Shown: in pieces, positions 32,864-45,005 of the stretch
Layout: each line of letters begins with the position of its first letter
How positions within the stretch are numbered: position 1 is the stretch's first letter
Assembly (NCBI GenBank): GCA_026018925.1
Contig: JAKSZU010000013.1
Span: forward strand, 81,307,291 to 81,371,290
Direction: 5' to 3'
DNA: 64,000 nt
Source of the DNA: Tupaia tana
Lineage: Eukaryota > Chordata > Mammalia > Scandentia > Tupaiidae
Translations under genes and position numbers: made by a program
The notes under the pieces: generated by a model
What the model was told of the DNA's origin: nothing
Database searches by the model: none
Seen by the model: the letters and a program-made list of their open reading frames with translations, nothing else

Positions 32864-34712
32864 TCATTCCAAATCTGGTAACAGCTTCAATATTTCTACT
32901 GATCTAAAAACACTATTTCATTTTATTCAAAAAAAAAAAAAAAAAAAAAAAGACCTCATATTTTGAAGTCCTGAGACATGCTTGCTAAACTATTCTTTAC
33001 ATTTCTTACCAATGAAAAGGTAACTGAAATGAAACACCTTAAGATGCCCTATCGCTAAAATAAAATCCACCAGCTTTCCATTTCTAAAGTATATATCTTA
33101 CTGCTAAAATAAATGTAAGAAAAATTTAGGTAAGAAAAATATGTTTCCAGGGATATAGTTAAACCCCAAGAAACATACGCTGTGGCCAGCCCTCCTGTAT
33201 AAAAAGAGCAAGGTAGGGAAAATGTAACTAGTACTCATCAATCTTTCCTCTCTTGGTAACATAATTTCCCCCCATTTTTAAATATTTTGCAACCAAGCCT
33301 ACAAAAGTTACTTCCACAAATGTTATCAAAGAGTACAGACAACTGAGGGAAAATTTATGGACAAAAACAGTAATAAAAAATACCCATTAACTTTAAAATC
33401 TGAGAGGAAAATACAAATGAGATTGAAAAAAAAAAAAAAAGACATACATCACACGTAATTAGTGAACAACTGAATAATACAGTATTTTAGTACATGAAAA
33501 TCCGTAGTATCAGGCACTTGAGTTTGGCCTTTCAGCTGGAATACTAAGAAGGCGGCATGGTGTAAAGAGGAGAAGTAAGTAAGTGTTGGCACACCGAGGC
33601 TGCAAACCTTAATCCCCAACTATCACAAAACTACAAACACCAAGCCTTTCTACAACGTCCACAGGGTGCGCTGTCAGAGCAAAGCCAAGCTCCGGGATTT
33701 AGGAGTCTAAAACACAGACCTGGTAACAGAGGCGCTCCCGAACTGTGAAACCTTCTTTGTCATCTTAACCAACAGCTTTCACTCAAAAATGTCTTAAAGG
33801 TGCCATGGGACCCTTAGCCACAAGGACCCAGATTAAAGTGATCACAAAGAGACTTAAAACGAGGGTGATCTCCCATAGGAAATGCAAAGGATCTGAACGG
33901 TAACTGAAATGAGGAGACAGAGGAAAAAGGAAAACGACACAACTTCGAGAGGGAAGAAGAATGGTGGTGTTTCAAAGGCACAGAAGAGGCCAGGACAGAA
34001 GAGGAATTGTTAAAAAACGCAGTAAGTTTAGTTTGGGCAAAGTTGAACAGGCTGATAACATACCCTGGAGGCAATTGAAAGAAGAGAGGAAGCTTAAGAG
34101 AGAATTTAGAATAAGAGATTTGAGATGGACCTGGATAGATTAACTATAGGAAAGAGTAAGATAGCCTAAAATGACAAGCATGGACGAAATGGGGTAACGG
34201 GTGTGTTCTCATTAGGGACAAAGGTGTATCGGTCAGGGAGATAATAAAATCATTTCTGCTGTAGAGAAAAAAAAAAGCACTGTAGGGTAATAATCCCAGA
34301 GACCAAAGGAGGAGGATACTTTTGAGAAAGCAGTAGTTAGAAATGTTTAAGCCACAATGACACTGAAGGTGCAATCAAATATTGCAACTAAATCACCCCC
34401 TTTAGGTGGTGAGTAAGCAAAGCTCAAAGCAAGAAGGCCACCTGCAGGAAACAGAGTAGTCTTCTTCCTTTCTACCTCTGAGAACCAATATTCTCATTAA
34501 GGCAACTTTTAAATACTTTTGAGAACCCTAAATGTACGTTCACAGTTACTAAACATAATCACGGAACACAATGAGGACAGAAAAGACAATATATTCCCCC
34601 CTCGACCTCATTGTTCATGATCAAGCAATATAAAAAGCTATGTAAGACAGCACACACACAAAATCCTCTAGTGCTTTACTAGGAGATACAATTTTTAATT
34701 TATTTTATGTAT

Positions 34713-34981
34713 TTTTAAAATTTGCCAGAAGGCGCATGAGCTTCCTAGAAAGACAGAGGGAAAGTGAGAAAGCACCCTCCTGTGGGGCACGGTCACACCA
34801 CAATCCTTTCTACATCTCTCCCTCCTTTGGGGATTTGGGGACACAGACACACACACACACGCACACACACACACACACACACACCTGGCATGTTTCTCAA
34901 GCCACCGGGTCCAGGACCCAAACCATGCTGTCAGTCATGTGGAATCCAACCACCTTAATCACCAGGCCACAGTCTGGCCCA
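34713..34981 (-). repeat. SINE, type C, with internal (AC)n
   Basis: The minus strand reads GGGCCAGACTGTGGCCTGG, GGTTGGATTCCACATGAC, CCCGGTGGCTTGAG; the GTGTGTGT box of the body has expanded to an (AC)n tract at about 34842-34884. Confidence 0.85.
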
Positions 34982-35042
34982 GAATTTTCTAGCTCTCTCA
35001 AATTCCTAGCCTGTTTCTCGTCTTTTCTTGTGTGTGTATGAT

Positions 35043-35905
35043 TTTAATTGAGCTATAATTCAAAAATAATAACATTTACCAATTCTAAGTGAGCAATTCT
35101 GTACGTTTTGACAAAGGTTAAGTTACATAACCACCACTATGATCAAGACATAAAATATTCCCATCAGCCCAAAAGGTTCCCTGTGCTCTTTCACATCCGT
35201 CTCTCCCTGAACACTATTCTGTAACAGTCACTAGATAATACTTTCTGTCACTGTAATTTTCTTTTTTACAATTTCATACAAACAGATTTTTATATTATAC
35301 ACCTTTTAAAAATACTGTGGTAAGGGACCAGCAGTTAGCGTAATGGCTATGTCGCTGGACTCCCACGTAGTAGACTGCGGTTCAAGTCCCGGACCCAGTG
35401 GGTTAAACTCACGCCAGGCGCATGTGCACACGTGCCCAAGATCCCAAGAGGAGAATGGAGAAGGGATTGTGGCACGGCCATCCCCCCTGGGGGGTGATTT
35501 CTCGCTTCTATCTCTCTGTCTCTGTCTTTCTGGCGAATGCACGCACCCTATAGTAAAAACCTCTAAAAAAATATATACTGTAGTAAAATAGAAAACAACA
35601 TTTATCATCTTACATCATTTTTAGTGTTCAGTTCGGCAGTGTTAAATAAATTCACATAGTCATTAGGTAGCTTTCGGTGTTTGGTTTCTTTCACTAAGTA
35701 AAATGCTTCTTAGCTTCATCCACATTGTTGAGCATATTAGCAATATACTAATATACTACTGAGTAGTATCCCAATATATGAATATTCTACACATTGCTTA
35801 CTCACTCACCAGATGACGGGCATTTAGGCTGTTTCCGGTTTGGGACTAGGAATAACAATACTGTGAACACTGTATGTACATACACTTCCATTTCTCTTCA
35901 CTAAA
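35043..35905 (-). repeat. L1 LINE fragment, split by a SINE
   Basis: The forward text is an antisense L1 3' region: GAGCTATAATTCAAAAATAA, AACCACCACTATGATCAAG, CATCAGCCCAAAAGGTTCCC, TTTGGTTTCTTTCACTAAG, CTTAGCTTCATCCACATTG, GAGTAGTATCCCAATATATG, GGCATTTAGGCTGTTTCCGG. It is an older subfamily, interrupted by the SINE at 35324-35570. Confidence 0.8.
35324..35570 (+). repeat. SINE, subfamily A1, inside the L1
   Basis: GGGACCAGCAGTTAGCGTAA, GGTTCAAGTCCCGGACCC, GGCCATCCCCCCTGGGGGG, CTATAGTAAAAACC. Target duplication ATACTGTGGTAA / ATACTGTAGTAA. Confidence 0.94.
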
Positions 35906-36210
35906 TACCATGCAGAGGAGTCTATTTAACTTTCTAAGGAATCCTAGAACAGTATTGATCTCTCATTTCAGAGAAAACTGAAAGCTTATGGACATTAATC
36001 CAGAAGGCACTGCCTCCTACATCACATCAGATCTCCTCAAGGTGTGAGGCCAACTTCACACTGACGGTATAAGGTGAGTGGATTCTGGCACGAAGAGCAA
36101 TTCAGCTCACGAAGAGCTGCATGACAATGCATTGGAAGCCCCTAAGCTGACTGAGTACTCAGTAGGTGCTCAGTAAGTAGGAGGTATTATCCGTGCTGCA
36201 GATATCACAG

Positions 36211-36317
36211 TTTTTTGTTTGTTTTGAGAGAGACAGAAAGCGAGAAATCACTCCCCAGGTGGAAAGGCACACCATAATGCCTTCTCCTCCATTTTCCTCT
36301 CGGCATTTTGGGCACAA
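36211..36317 (-). repeat. 5'-truncated SINE, type A
   Basis: Only the middle and 3' part remain: on the minus strand TGTGCCCAAAATGCCGAGAG, GAAAATGGAGGAGAAGG, GTGATTTCTCGCTTTCTGTC. The tRNA head is missing. Confidence 0.75.
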
Positions 36318-36518
36318 AAAACTGTATCTCCAAGTTCTCCCTAGCACTTGGCAACTGATTCCTATATACGCCTCTCTGGAGTAAGAGTTCCACAAGCCAG
36401 GGACAACTGTTTTTACCCTCTATTTCTAAGTTTTTCTCTAAATGCTCTATTGTGTATTTATATTGTAGGGCACTAAAGGTGTGTGTGTTCCTGTCTCATT
36501 TACACACTGTATAAGAGA

Positions 36519-36642
36519 TGTCTTCAAAAAGCTCACAGAAAATGTGTATTATGAAAAACTATATATAGATTTCAAAAAATTTTTACACTAAATTAAACTT
36601 GTATTTAAATTTCATTTTCCCACAATTGCTTTGAATTCTCCT
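36519..36642. repeat. Possible mariner-like MITE
   Basis: TGTCTTCAAAAAGCTCACAG at the left and CAATTGCTTTGAATTCTCC at the right are rough inverted ends. The interior (TTATGAAAAACTATATATAG, ATTTCAAAAAATTTTTACAC) matches the interior of the copy at 45759-46135. Family assignment is from memory of a common mammalian TTCAAAAAGTTCATGGAAA element. Confidence 0.45.
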
Positions 36643-37683
36643 TGTATATGTAACTCCTCTACACCAGAAGCTTGAATTGAATTCAAATGATTGCTTAGGA
36701 CTTTATTTTTTCCTAACTAGCCACATTATCTTCATCTTCTATAAAAATGAAACTGTTATTTTTCCACAATTTTTCTGATACTTTGCTCCAGTCACCAGCC
36801 CTCTCTTATTTCTGACCAACAAGATTGTTGTGGCTACTTTTCTAAACCGAGAATAAGAAAACTAGTCAGCTCAGGATTTGATCAGTTGATTCACTGTTAA
36901 CACAGAGCCACAGATTGTGGCCATGTAGGAAGCACGTGTCTAAGGAAGAAGAAAGGAAAGTGGAGGATGAGACATGCACTCACACTGATCCTCTTTTCTT
37001 TCTAATGGTCAAATGGACAATTTGTGGGGGACTCTCAGTCCCCCACAAGCAATGGTTTTATTTACCTCACTAGTATCTACCCTCACCACAATACACTACG
37101 TATCAAGTAGAAGGTGAGCCAGTGGAGCGGGACTGTCTAGCTTCTAGAGATTCAACATACAGTAGAATCACCAAATGGCAAAATATTCCCCAGCTCCTTG
37201 GATCACTACCTAACCTCTCTTGAGAAGTTATATTTCCCTCCCTTTCCTGGCTCACATGCACCAAAGATCCAGCTCCACAGAACAATGTCCAAAAGCCTGG
37301 TGGACAACAGATGTCCAGCACGAGGCGGATGGTCCTGCCATGCATTCAGACCTAGAACTGCTGAGGGGTGCAGGGAAAAGTCACTTACATCAAAGCCTTC
37401 TGTCCCCACCAAAACAGCTGTGAGTCACAGGCACAAGCGTACAACAATAGCATCCCATCAGATCATCCAGGGTTTCCGGCAGTAGTAATATTAATTCAGT
37501 AGCTTTCTATCTTCATACCTGGGTTAGTATCCTTGACAATGCTGACAAGGCCTAGTGATCATGAATGCTTATACTAATGCTAACTAAAAAAATAACAAGG
37601 GATTGTGTCAATTACATAGACAAATAGTAAACGTTTGTATCTCAAAACAAGTGCTATGATAAACCCAGTAGAAGGAATTTAGC

Positions 37684-37876
37684 AGTCAACCACAGTGGCA
37701 CAGTGGTGACAACAGGCTGCCATGCTGGAACCACGCAGGACAGTCTCAGGTTTACAAGTAGAGGTTTGCCTGTACACAGGACGCGTGCCTGCACAGGATC
37801 CTGGCTGGCTGAAGACAAGGGAAGCATGAGGACCCTGCTAGGGTGCCTATCTCTGTCTCTCATAGGAAAAAAAAAT
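37684..37876 (+). repeat. SINE-like element, type E
   Basis: CAACCACAGTGGCACAGTGG, CTGCCATGCTGGAACCACG, ACGCGTGCCTGCACAGGATC, CTGGCTGGCTGAAGAC, ACCCTGCTAGGGTGCC, TCTGTCTCTCATAGG then poly-A. Confidence 0.6.
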
Positions 37877-37905
37877 ACATCAACTTTTAAAATGAGGATT
37901 TAGCA

Positions 37906-38150
37906 CATTTTTAAATGCCAGAGGGTGCATATGCACGCATGAGAAGGAACAGAAAGAGAGAGAGCCTCCCCCAATGGAGCCTGGTCACACTACAGTCCTT
38001 TCTCCTCCAATTCTCTATCACATCAGGATACTGGACAGGTACATGTGTGCCTAACTTGCAAGCCAGCAGGGCTGGAACTCAAACCCTGATTAGCCAGGTA
38101 GGATCCAGTTTCCTCCACATAGCACTTAACTATGCCACAGAGGCGGCCCA
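37906..38150 (-). repeat. SINE, type C
   Basis: The minus strand starts GGGCCGCCTCTGTGGCATAG, GGATCCTACCTGGCTAATCA, GGTTTGAGTTCCAGCC, ends TGCACCCTCTGGCATTTAAA. Confidence 0.8.
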
Positions 38151-38763
38151 AATTCAGCAATTTACAAAGCATCACACTGAGAAACTAAACATGAGAAAAA
38201 ATGTTTAAAGTCATTTTGCTTGGAAATAAAAAAGTAAAATAAATAGAAGATCAAGTTTACTAGACCAATCTTTATCAGGAAGGTTAAAAAGGTTACTGTC
38301 TTGATTATTATTTTAAAGCTTCAGCTAATTTGAATTTCCCAAATACACGTAAGAGAATCTGCCTATTTCCATTTTAGTAGAAAGATTTCTTCAAATAAGT
38401 TAAAACACATTTTCTTACAGCTTTCAACTCTTACACAATTTAACTTAAACAATTTTCGTTATACCTTTAAATTCAGGAGACTGTCTTTTCAATGAGTATT
38501 TAATTTGCTTACAGTTAAAAAAACCCAGAAATACAAATTTACTAATCAATGCTTTAAAAAAAAAAACAAACAACAAAAGACACAAATACTTTGAATTCTC
38601 CGAAATTGGGGAACAGAGATGAGAAGCACATTCATTTTACAAATAAAAATCTCACAGTACACACATTCTCCCATCTCATTCACTAGTAGGAATCCCACCC
38701 ACCAGCACTGAACAGCTGTAATTCCAGCAAGCAAGAGCCATACCCGTGTGCATGCACTCATGT

Positions 38764-38833
38764 GAAAATATCACACACACTAAATTGCATTGAGGCCGTG
38801 ACAACATGCAACTTAGTAATGTGCAATATCTCC
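38764..38833 (-). ncRNA. MIR32: miR-32 precursor hairpin
   Basis: The 70-nt minus-strand segment starts GGAGATATTGCACATTAC and ends GTGTGATATTTTC, and as far as I can recall it equals human mir-32 throughout. The mature 5p strand (TATTGCACATTACTAAGTTG plus CA) is at 38828-38807. The 3p strand (CAATTTAGTGTGTGTGATAT plus TT) is at 38787-38766, around a loop near 38788-38806. Its seed ATTGCAC places it in the miR-25/92/363/367 seed family. Drosha and Dicer would process it from the TMEM245 transcript, same strand. No repeat lies within about 600 nt on either side. Confidence 0.98.
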
Positions 38834-39688
38834 ACCAGAGCAAGCAGGATGGGAGCATCGGGGAAGAAGGGTGTGATGTGTGCATTCAGGAGACAGCATG
38901 CCGCTAAAGGGAGGAAAATGGTTTGGGAGTAAAGGCTGCATGCCACTAACTCAAAAATTCATGAGATGAAAACCCAATCACAAATGAATTCAGTTCAGAA
39001 AAATACTTCATCGGAATTAAAATAATATTTAACATTTAAAAATTCAATGAGACAGTGATCAAAAGGAGCCATATATTCCAAGAACAGACTATCTGGTCAT
39101 GCACTTAACCCCCGATTTCAATTCTACTTTTCTCTTATAAATGGATCACGTAAATCAAGTTTAATGACTTCCACTTGATTGCAATATCCATGATGACTGA
39201 TGAATGACACTCATAAAATCTGGTACTACTGATAATTTGTAGACTAGATCATACTTTAATAAAATTTTCATACTCATTTGTATAATATTTTTCTTAAAAT
39301 GTTTTTCCATAAAGAAGCATATTTCTTCTTGAACACAATCCTTCAGAATTAAAAATTTTACAAGAGCTCTTAGGAATAGAACTCATGGCTGTCTTATTTA
39401 TAGGAGACAGTACTTCAGAGAAATCTATATAAAGCCTACACATTTTAAATATAAAGAAATATCCCAGTAAAGAAATATCCCAAAAGACATAGACTACTAA
39501 AAAAATCTTGAATTACAGGATTTAATTTATACCTCTTAATATAGCTTTGATTAGAAAAATGGCCCGGGCCATAACACATTCTTTAGTTTGTACTATATTT
39601 ACCAGACTCACAAAAAACGATTAGTGTTCAGAACCATGAGGATTTTATATTAAGTTTTTTTCTGTATTAAAAAATAAGATGGTAATAG

Positions 39689-39880
39689 GGGCCGGCAGGT
39701 GGCATGGTGGTTAAGGGTGCTGGACTCCCACATGGCTGGCCACAGTTCGAGTCCGGGACCTATTGGCTTGCCTTCTCACTTTTCCTCTCTCTCACTCTGT
39801 CCCTCTCTAGTCAAATTAAAATAAATTAATTAATTAATTAAATAAACTTCAATAAAATAATTCTTTTAAAAAATGATGAT
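39689..39880 (+). repeat. Short SINE, type B
   Basis: GGGGCCGGCAGGTGGCATGG, CACAGTTCGAGTCCGGGACC, CTGTCCCTCTCTAGTCAAAT, then an (ATTA)n tail. Confidence 0.9.
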
Positions 39881-40004
39881 AAAATGAATGGTCTTGGCCC
39901 AGTATACTTTGGAACCAAGACATAGGCAATGGTTATAGTGTATACTTCAGTGTCTGCACTCCCAAAAAGAAAAGGCAAATCTGCTTGTAAAAACTTTATT
40001 TCCT

Positions 40005-40259
40005 GGGACAAGCAGAAGGCGTAATGGTTATGTTGCTGGACTTTCAAGTAGTTGACCGTGGTTCAAGTCCTGGACCTGGCAGCTTCAAACTCATGCCACA
40101 TGCATATGCACACATGCCCCAAATCCAAGAAAATGGAGGATAAGGAACTGCAACGTGGTCATCCCCCCCTCCCCCCAGAGGGTGATTTCTCACTTTCTGT
40201 CTCTCTCTCTCTCTCTCTCTGGCAAGCACATGTGCAAAAGTCTCTGTAAAAAAAAAAAT
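40005..40259 (+). repeat. SINE, A-old type
   Basis: GGGACAAGCAGAAGGCGTAA, GGTTCAAGTCCTGGACC, GGTCATCCCCCCCTCCCCCC, GTGATTTCTCACTTTCTG, then an A-tail grading into (TA)n. Confidence 0.88.
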
Positions 40260-41470
40260 ATATATATATACATATTTCCTCCTGTCTCTATAGAGAACAG
40301 CACTCTCAAATTTCAAACTCTCTGAGCTGAAGACCTGAAACTTCTAGCCACCAGCTTTGTGTGTTCATTTTAGCACCACCAGAAATTGAACTCATGATGT
40401 TCTCCCCCAATCAGCTCTTCCTGGAAAAAGACACCATGGCAGAACAATCAGCTGGACCCTTGTGCAAAGCAGAGCTTTACTTACCACTCAACTAGCAAGC
40501 ACGACATTAAAGAACAAAGATTAAAACAAAGGAGTTGATATATTTGGTATGAAAGAAGGTGACTCAATGACAGAGAATGGTCAACTAAGAAAGCAGAACA
40601 AGAGAAAATTGATGAATTGTGATCTGAAAATAAAAAAAACTTTGGTTAATACCAAGTCAGTGTTAAAAGGTTACTTCAGGAAAATGAAGCACCACCTTTT
40701 CTGAAATTCTGTTTGGACAAGAAAGGTATTTTTCTGTAGGGCTTGGCTCAAGTCACACTGACTAGAGAATTTGCACCAGTCTTTGTTGAACTGATTCAAT
40801 AGCTGTATCTTACTGATCAGATAAAAAGGTTTTTTCCTTTTTGGTAAAGCAACTGGCATAAATGAGTCAGAAAGATACTCTTTAGATAGAAAATAACCTA
40901 TGGCTTGAATTTTCTTCATTTCACTTACTTAATAAGGATAACCAACCATCAGATAGGTGTAGTAGGGAGGTTAAAGGCAGTACCTTCCCTAAAGGCTATT
41001 GATAATACACTCCCAAGCCTGGAATCTTCACATGACTGGCCCTCAGTGCATAACAGGGCACCATAAAGGTTCTAAGAGCATTTTTAAATTCCTACTTGAT
41101 AACTAATCAAGGAAACAAGATATTGGTGAAGACTTTACCCAGTTACTGCTAGTAGGAAAAAAAGAAAGAAAACTCACCAAAGTTTCCAGAGATGATAGAC
41201 TGTGACAACATGAATTCTATCTAAATGTAACTGAAGGTTTTCTAAAGATCAAAGTGCTTTCTCCTTAACTATTACATGAATATAGTGGCAGGATCGGGGG
41301 AAACAAGCCAGGATCCATCAGACAGCATTATCAGGTCAAATCAAGATTTCTATAGAAGACTAGTTCCAAACAATGTTATCTTTAAAAAGCAGGTGCAAAC
41401 AGAAATCCTAGCCAAAGTCACTATTTAAGAGAAGCATAAAACTGCCTGGCTAAGAACTTATTAGAAAATG

Positions 41471-41712
41471 GAGCTCTAGCTGGTGGTATGGTGGTTAAGA
41501 CAGCTAGATCTCACTTGGTTGACTGAGTGGTTTGAGTCCCAGATCCAACAGACTGAAAAATACACCAGGCACATGTGTGTTGTGAGCACAAAATCCTGAA
41601 AGGAGAAATAGAGGGAAAAGGACTGTGGCATGATCATGCCTCATGGTGGGGTTGGGGGTAGTTCCTCACTTTCCTTCTCCCTTTCTCTGTTCCTCTCTCG
41701 TCAGCACATGCA
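41471..41712 (+). repeat. SINE, type C
   Basis: GAGCTCTAGCTGGTGGTATG, ACAGCTAGATCTCACTTGG, TGGTTTGAGTCCCAGATCC, GATCATGCCTCATGGTGGGG, TTCCTCTCTCGTCAGCACAT. Confidence 0.82.
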
Positions 41713-41922
41713 GAAGGAAAGGAGGGAGGAAGGGAAGGAGGGAGAAAGAGAAGGGAGGGAAAATAAGGAAGGAAAGGAAGAGAAGGAAAGGAAAGGAAGA
41801 AAGAGGGAGAGAAAAATACAAAGAGGGAAGGAGGGAAGGAAGGGAAAGAGAAGGGGAAGGGGAAGAAAAGGAAAAGGAAGAAAGGAGGAAGGAAGAAAGG
41901 AGAGAAAGAAAGAAAGAGGAAC
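41710..41922. repeat. Polypurine (GGAA/GAAA)n tract
   Basis: More than 200 nt of almost only A and G on the plus strand, growing from the SINE tail. It yields Lys/Glu/Arg frames forward and Ser/Phe/Leu/Pro frames backward that are not proteins. The sequence type is triplex-prone. Confidence 0.95.
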
Positions 41923-42555
41923 TAATAGATAATGTGGGGGCTTTATTTCAGTAACTAGTCCCAGGAAGTACAAATGTAGTTGTCTTGTTGATGAGCAATG
42001 AAGGACAGGCTGTGGGAGGAGCCAAGAGAGACCTGCATTGCAAAAGCCTCTCCCTACCAGAAATGATGGAAAAAAAAAAAAAGAAAGAAAAAGGAGCCAG
42101 AAGCAAGTGACTTGGAAAGAGCTCATGCAAAATAAACTGAAGCAGCAGCTCTTGCAGAAACCATGCTTACAACACATGGGCCCCAGAAGGCATGACAAAA
42201 GTTTCTGGCCAGAACCTAAAATGCATATGAACAACATGACTTGAAGATAACCAAAGACTGCACTTCCAGTACCAGCCTGTCCCTGGCCAAGGGTGCAGAG
42301 GAAGAGAGAAACAAGGGGACCATCTACTCTCCCCCTGGAGCAAAGGAGAATTCCCTGAGAACAGAGGAGGACGTAGTGCAAGAGAGGTTTCCCTGAGCAA
42401 GTGACCCGTGCTGAGAGCTAGACTAAGAGGTGCTGATGCAGACAGTCCATCTTCCTAAATCACAGGCTTCAGACAAGGCTTTTGAAACTCCTTTGAATTT
42501 TCTTCTTATTAACATTTGCACTGCTCACCTTATCCTTTCAAAATGAGATAAAAAT

Positions 42556-42820
42556 TTTTTTTTTTTTTTGGAGAGGTTTTTTGCTATAGGGCACATGTGC
42601 TCGTCAGAAAGACAGAGAGAGACAGAGAGACAGAAAGCGAGAAATCACCCCCCAGGGGGGATGGCACACCGCAAGCCTATCTCCTCCATTCTCTTCTCGG
42701 GATCTTGGGCATGCACGCACACGCGTACGGCGTGAGTTTAAGCCACCGGGTCCAGGACTCAAAACGTGGTTGACTACGCGGGAGTTCAGCGACACAGCCA
42801 TTACGCTAACTGCTGGTCTC
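42556..42820 (-). repeat. Full-length SINE, type A1-like
   Basis: The minus strand begins GAGACCAGCAGTTAGCGTAA, GTTTTGAGTCCTGGACC (B box decayed), GATGGCTTGCGGTG-like block changed, CTATAGCAAAAAACC. Target duplication AATGAGATAAAAAT / AATGAGGTAAAAAT. Confidence 0.93.
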
Positions 42821-42959
42821 AATGAGGTAAAAATCTTGAAAATACCAGAGTCCTTCACTAGTTCAGCATTGGCTATTGCGAGGAAGCCTGGACAGAAAAT
42901 GGGCTTTCTGTAGAAAGTAGTTTCTGAAGGAAGCAAGAACGGCATCTGTTTCATTCCTA

Positions 42960-43130
<171 letters not shown>

Positions 43131-43229
43131 CTAAAAAATCACATTTGGAGACAACAGGAAGCCACACCTGCTAACACAAATGGAACCAAGCACGTGCTGT
43201 CCCTAGGAAGGACATGCGGCGTGCACTCA

Positions 43230-43370
<141 letters not shown>

Positions 43371-43614
43371 TCAAGGAGGGAAAGCTGGGGATCAGAACCA
43401 ATCCTCAGGAGAAAAGTGTTTACAGCCACCTAGTGTACTTCTAAGGCAGTGTTTTAGTATCATGAACTGAAAAGACAGGACCTGAGGACTACTTTAAATA
43501 AAAAAAAAAAAAAGTATATCAACTCAAACACCTGAATGATCAACAATAAGGAAAATAGTGGAATACAGAGAATCCACTCCAGATAATACTAGGCAATCAT
43601 TGAAAACATCTCTT

Positions 43615-43955
43615 GAGATCAGCAGATGGCGTAATAGTTACGTTGCTGGACTCACACACGGCCGACTGTGGTTCAAATCCTGGATCCAAAGGCTTGAAAT
43701 TCATGCTGGGAGCGTGTGCGTGTGTGTGTGCCCACGACCCCAGGAGGAGAATGGAAGAGAAGGGATTATGGCATGGCCATCCCCCCAGGGGGTGACTTCT
43801 TGCTGTCTGTCTGTCTCTCAGGCAAACACCCAGGAGAATGGAGAAGAAGGTATTGTGATGTGGCCATTCCTGCTAGGGGGTGATTTCTCACTCTCCCTCT
43901 CACTGTCTCTCTGGTAAACGCACATGCCCTATGGCAAAATCTTAAAAAATATAAA
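43615..43955 (+). repeat. SINE, A-old type, with internal duplication
   Basis: GAGATCAGCAGATGGCGTAA, GGTTCAAATCCTGGATCC, then the middle block occurs twice: GGAGAATGGAAGAGAAGGG... at 43747 and GGAGAATGGAGAAGAAGGT... at 43832, each followed by its own GTGGCCAT/GGGGGTGA region. The element is therefore about 340 nt instead of about 250. Confidence 0.88.
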
Positions 43956-44329
43956 TAAATAAAGAATACAAACATGTTATATATAGTTTGATTATAACTT
44001 GTCAAAAACAGCATATAAAGTAAAAAGTTACCTACAGAATAAGCCAGAATACAGCCTGTGTTTATATTTATCTTGTAGGATCATATGTGTAGGCATATAT
44101 CTCTAGCTTTCTTTCATTACCTGCCTACTCACTACACTGCCATCTCTAACTTAGATTTATTTACAAACATAAAAAGCATCATTTCAGTGACTTCATTAAA
44201 ATCACAATAAAAGTAATTAACAGATAAAGTCAAGGGCAAAGTTCTGCAAGAGAAAGCAGTTCCTGAGATAGACAATGACCATTATATTGAGTCCTGCAAA
44301 TTTACTAGATCCAGATATCCGGATGGTTA

Positions 44330-44402
44330 TTTTTATATATATACACATATATATATATATATATACATACATATATATATATATGTGTGTATATATAAAT
44401 AA
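44330..44402. repeat. (AT)n / TATACATA microsatellite
   Basis: About 70 nt alternating A and T with a few G/C interruptions (TATACATACATATATA). Potential cruciform; alternating Ile/Tyr frames are artefacts. Confidence 0.95.
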
Positions 44403-44610
44403 AATATTGCTGAAGGAAGAAGTACAACATCTACAGCACACCTGCACATTTTCATTTCCCACCACTTCATGAACTTAAATTCCCTTAAGATAATGTCTCT
44501 TCTATTCTTCCCAAGGGGACTATTCTTTCTCTTAATGAAAAACAGAAGCGAAATGAACAGGAAAACACCTTCCATGATAGTTTTCAAATGCTTTCGGGAA
44601 CTTCACAACA

Positions 44611-44866
44611 GGGACCTGCAGACGGTGTAAAGGTTACGTCGCTGGACTCCCACATGGCTGAATGTGGTTTGAGTCCTAGACCTGGACGTTTGAAACTCAT
44701 GCCAGGTTCATGTGCATGTGTGCACAAAATCCTGAGAGGAGAATAGAAGGGGTTGTGGCATGGCCATCCCCCACTTGGAGGTGATTTCTCACTGTCTCTT
44801 TGTCTCTCTGGTGATCGAACACACCCTATAGCAAAAATCTCTCTAAAAGAAAAACAAAACAAAACC
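44611..44866 (+). repeat. SINE, A-old type
   Basis: GGGACCTGCAGACGGTGTAA, GGTTTGAGTCCTAGACC, GGCCATCCCCCACTTGG, CTATAGCAAAAATC and an A/C tail. Confidence 0.9.
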
Positions 44867-44894
44867 CTCCCAACAAATGCTTTGTGGGAATCAA

Positions 44895-45005
44895 TACAGA
44901 TGATATAGTCTATTTTACAGATATACAAATTGAAGCTCAGAAATTCTTAAAATCCTGCTCAAGGGCACATGGAGCTAATAAGTAGAGCTGAGACCAGAAT
45001 GCATA
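44895..45005 (-). repeat. MIR element, minus strand
   Basis: TTTTACAGATATACAAATTG, GAAGCTCAGAAATTC, CTCAAGGGCACATGGAGC and TAGAGCTGAGACCAGAAT are the antisense MIR core (ACAGATGAGGAAACTGAGGC type). Confidence 0.7.

Noticed and set aside
40671..40919. 82-codon minus-strand frame in the miR-32 host intron
   Set aside because: No splice context, homology or Kozak/promoter signal; the length is expected by chance in AT-rich DNA.
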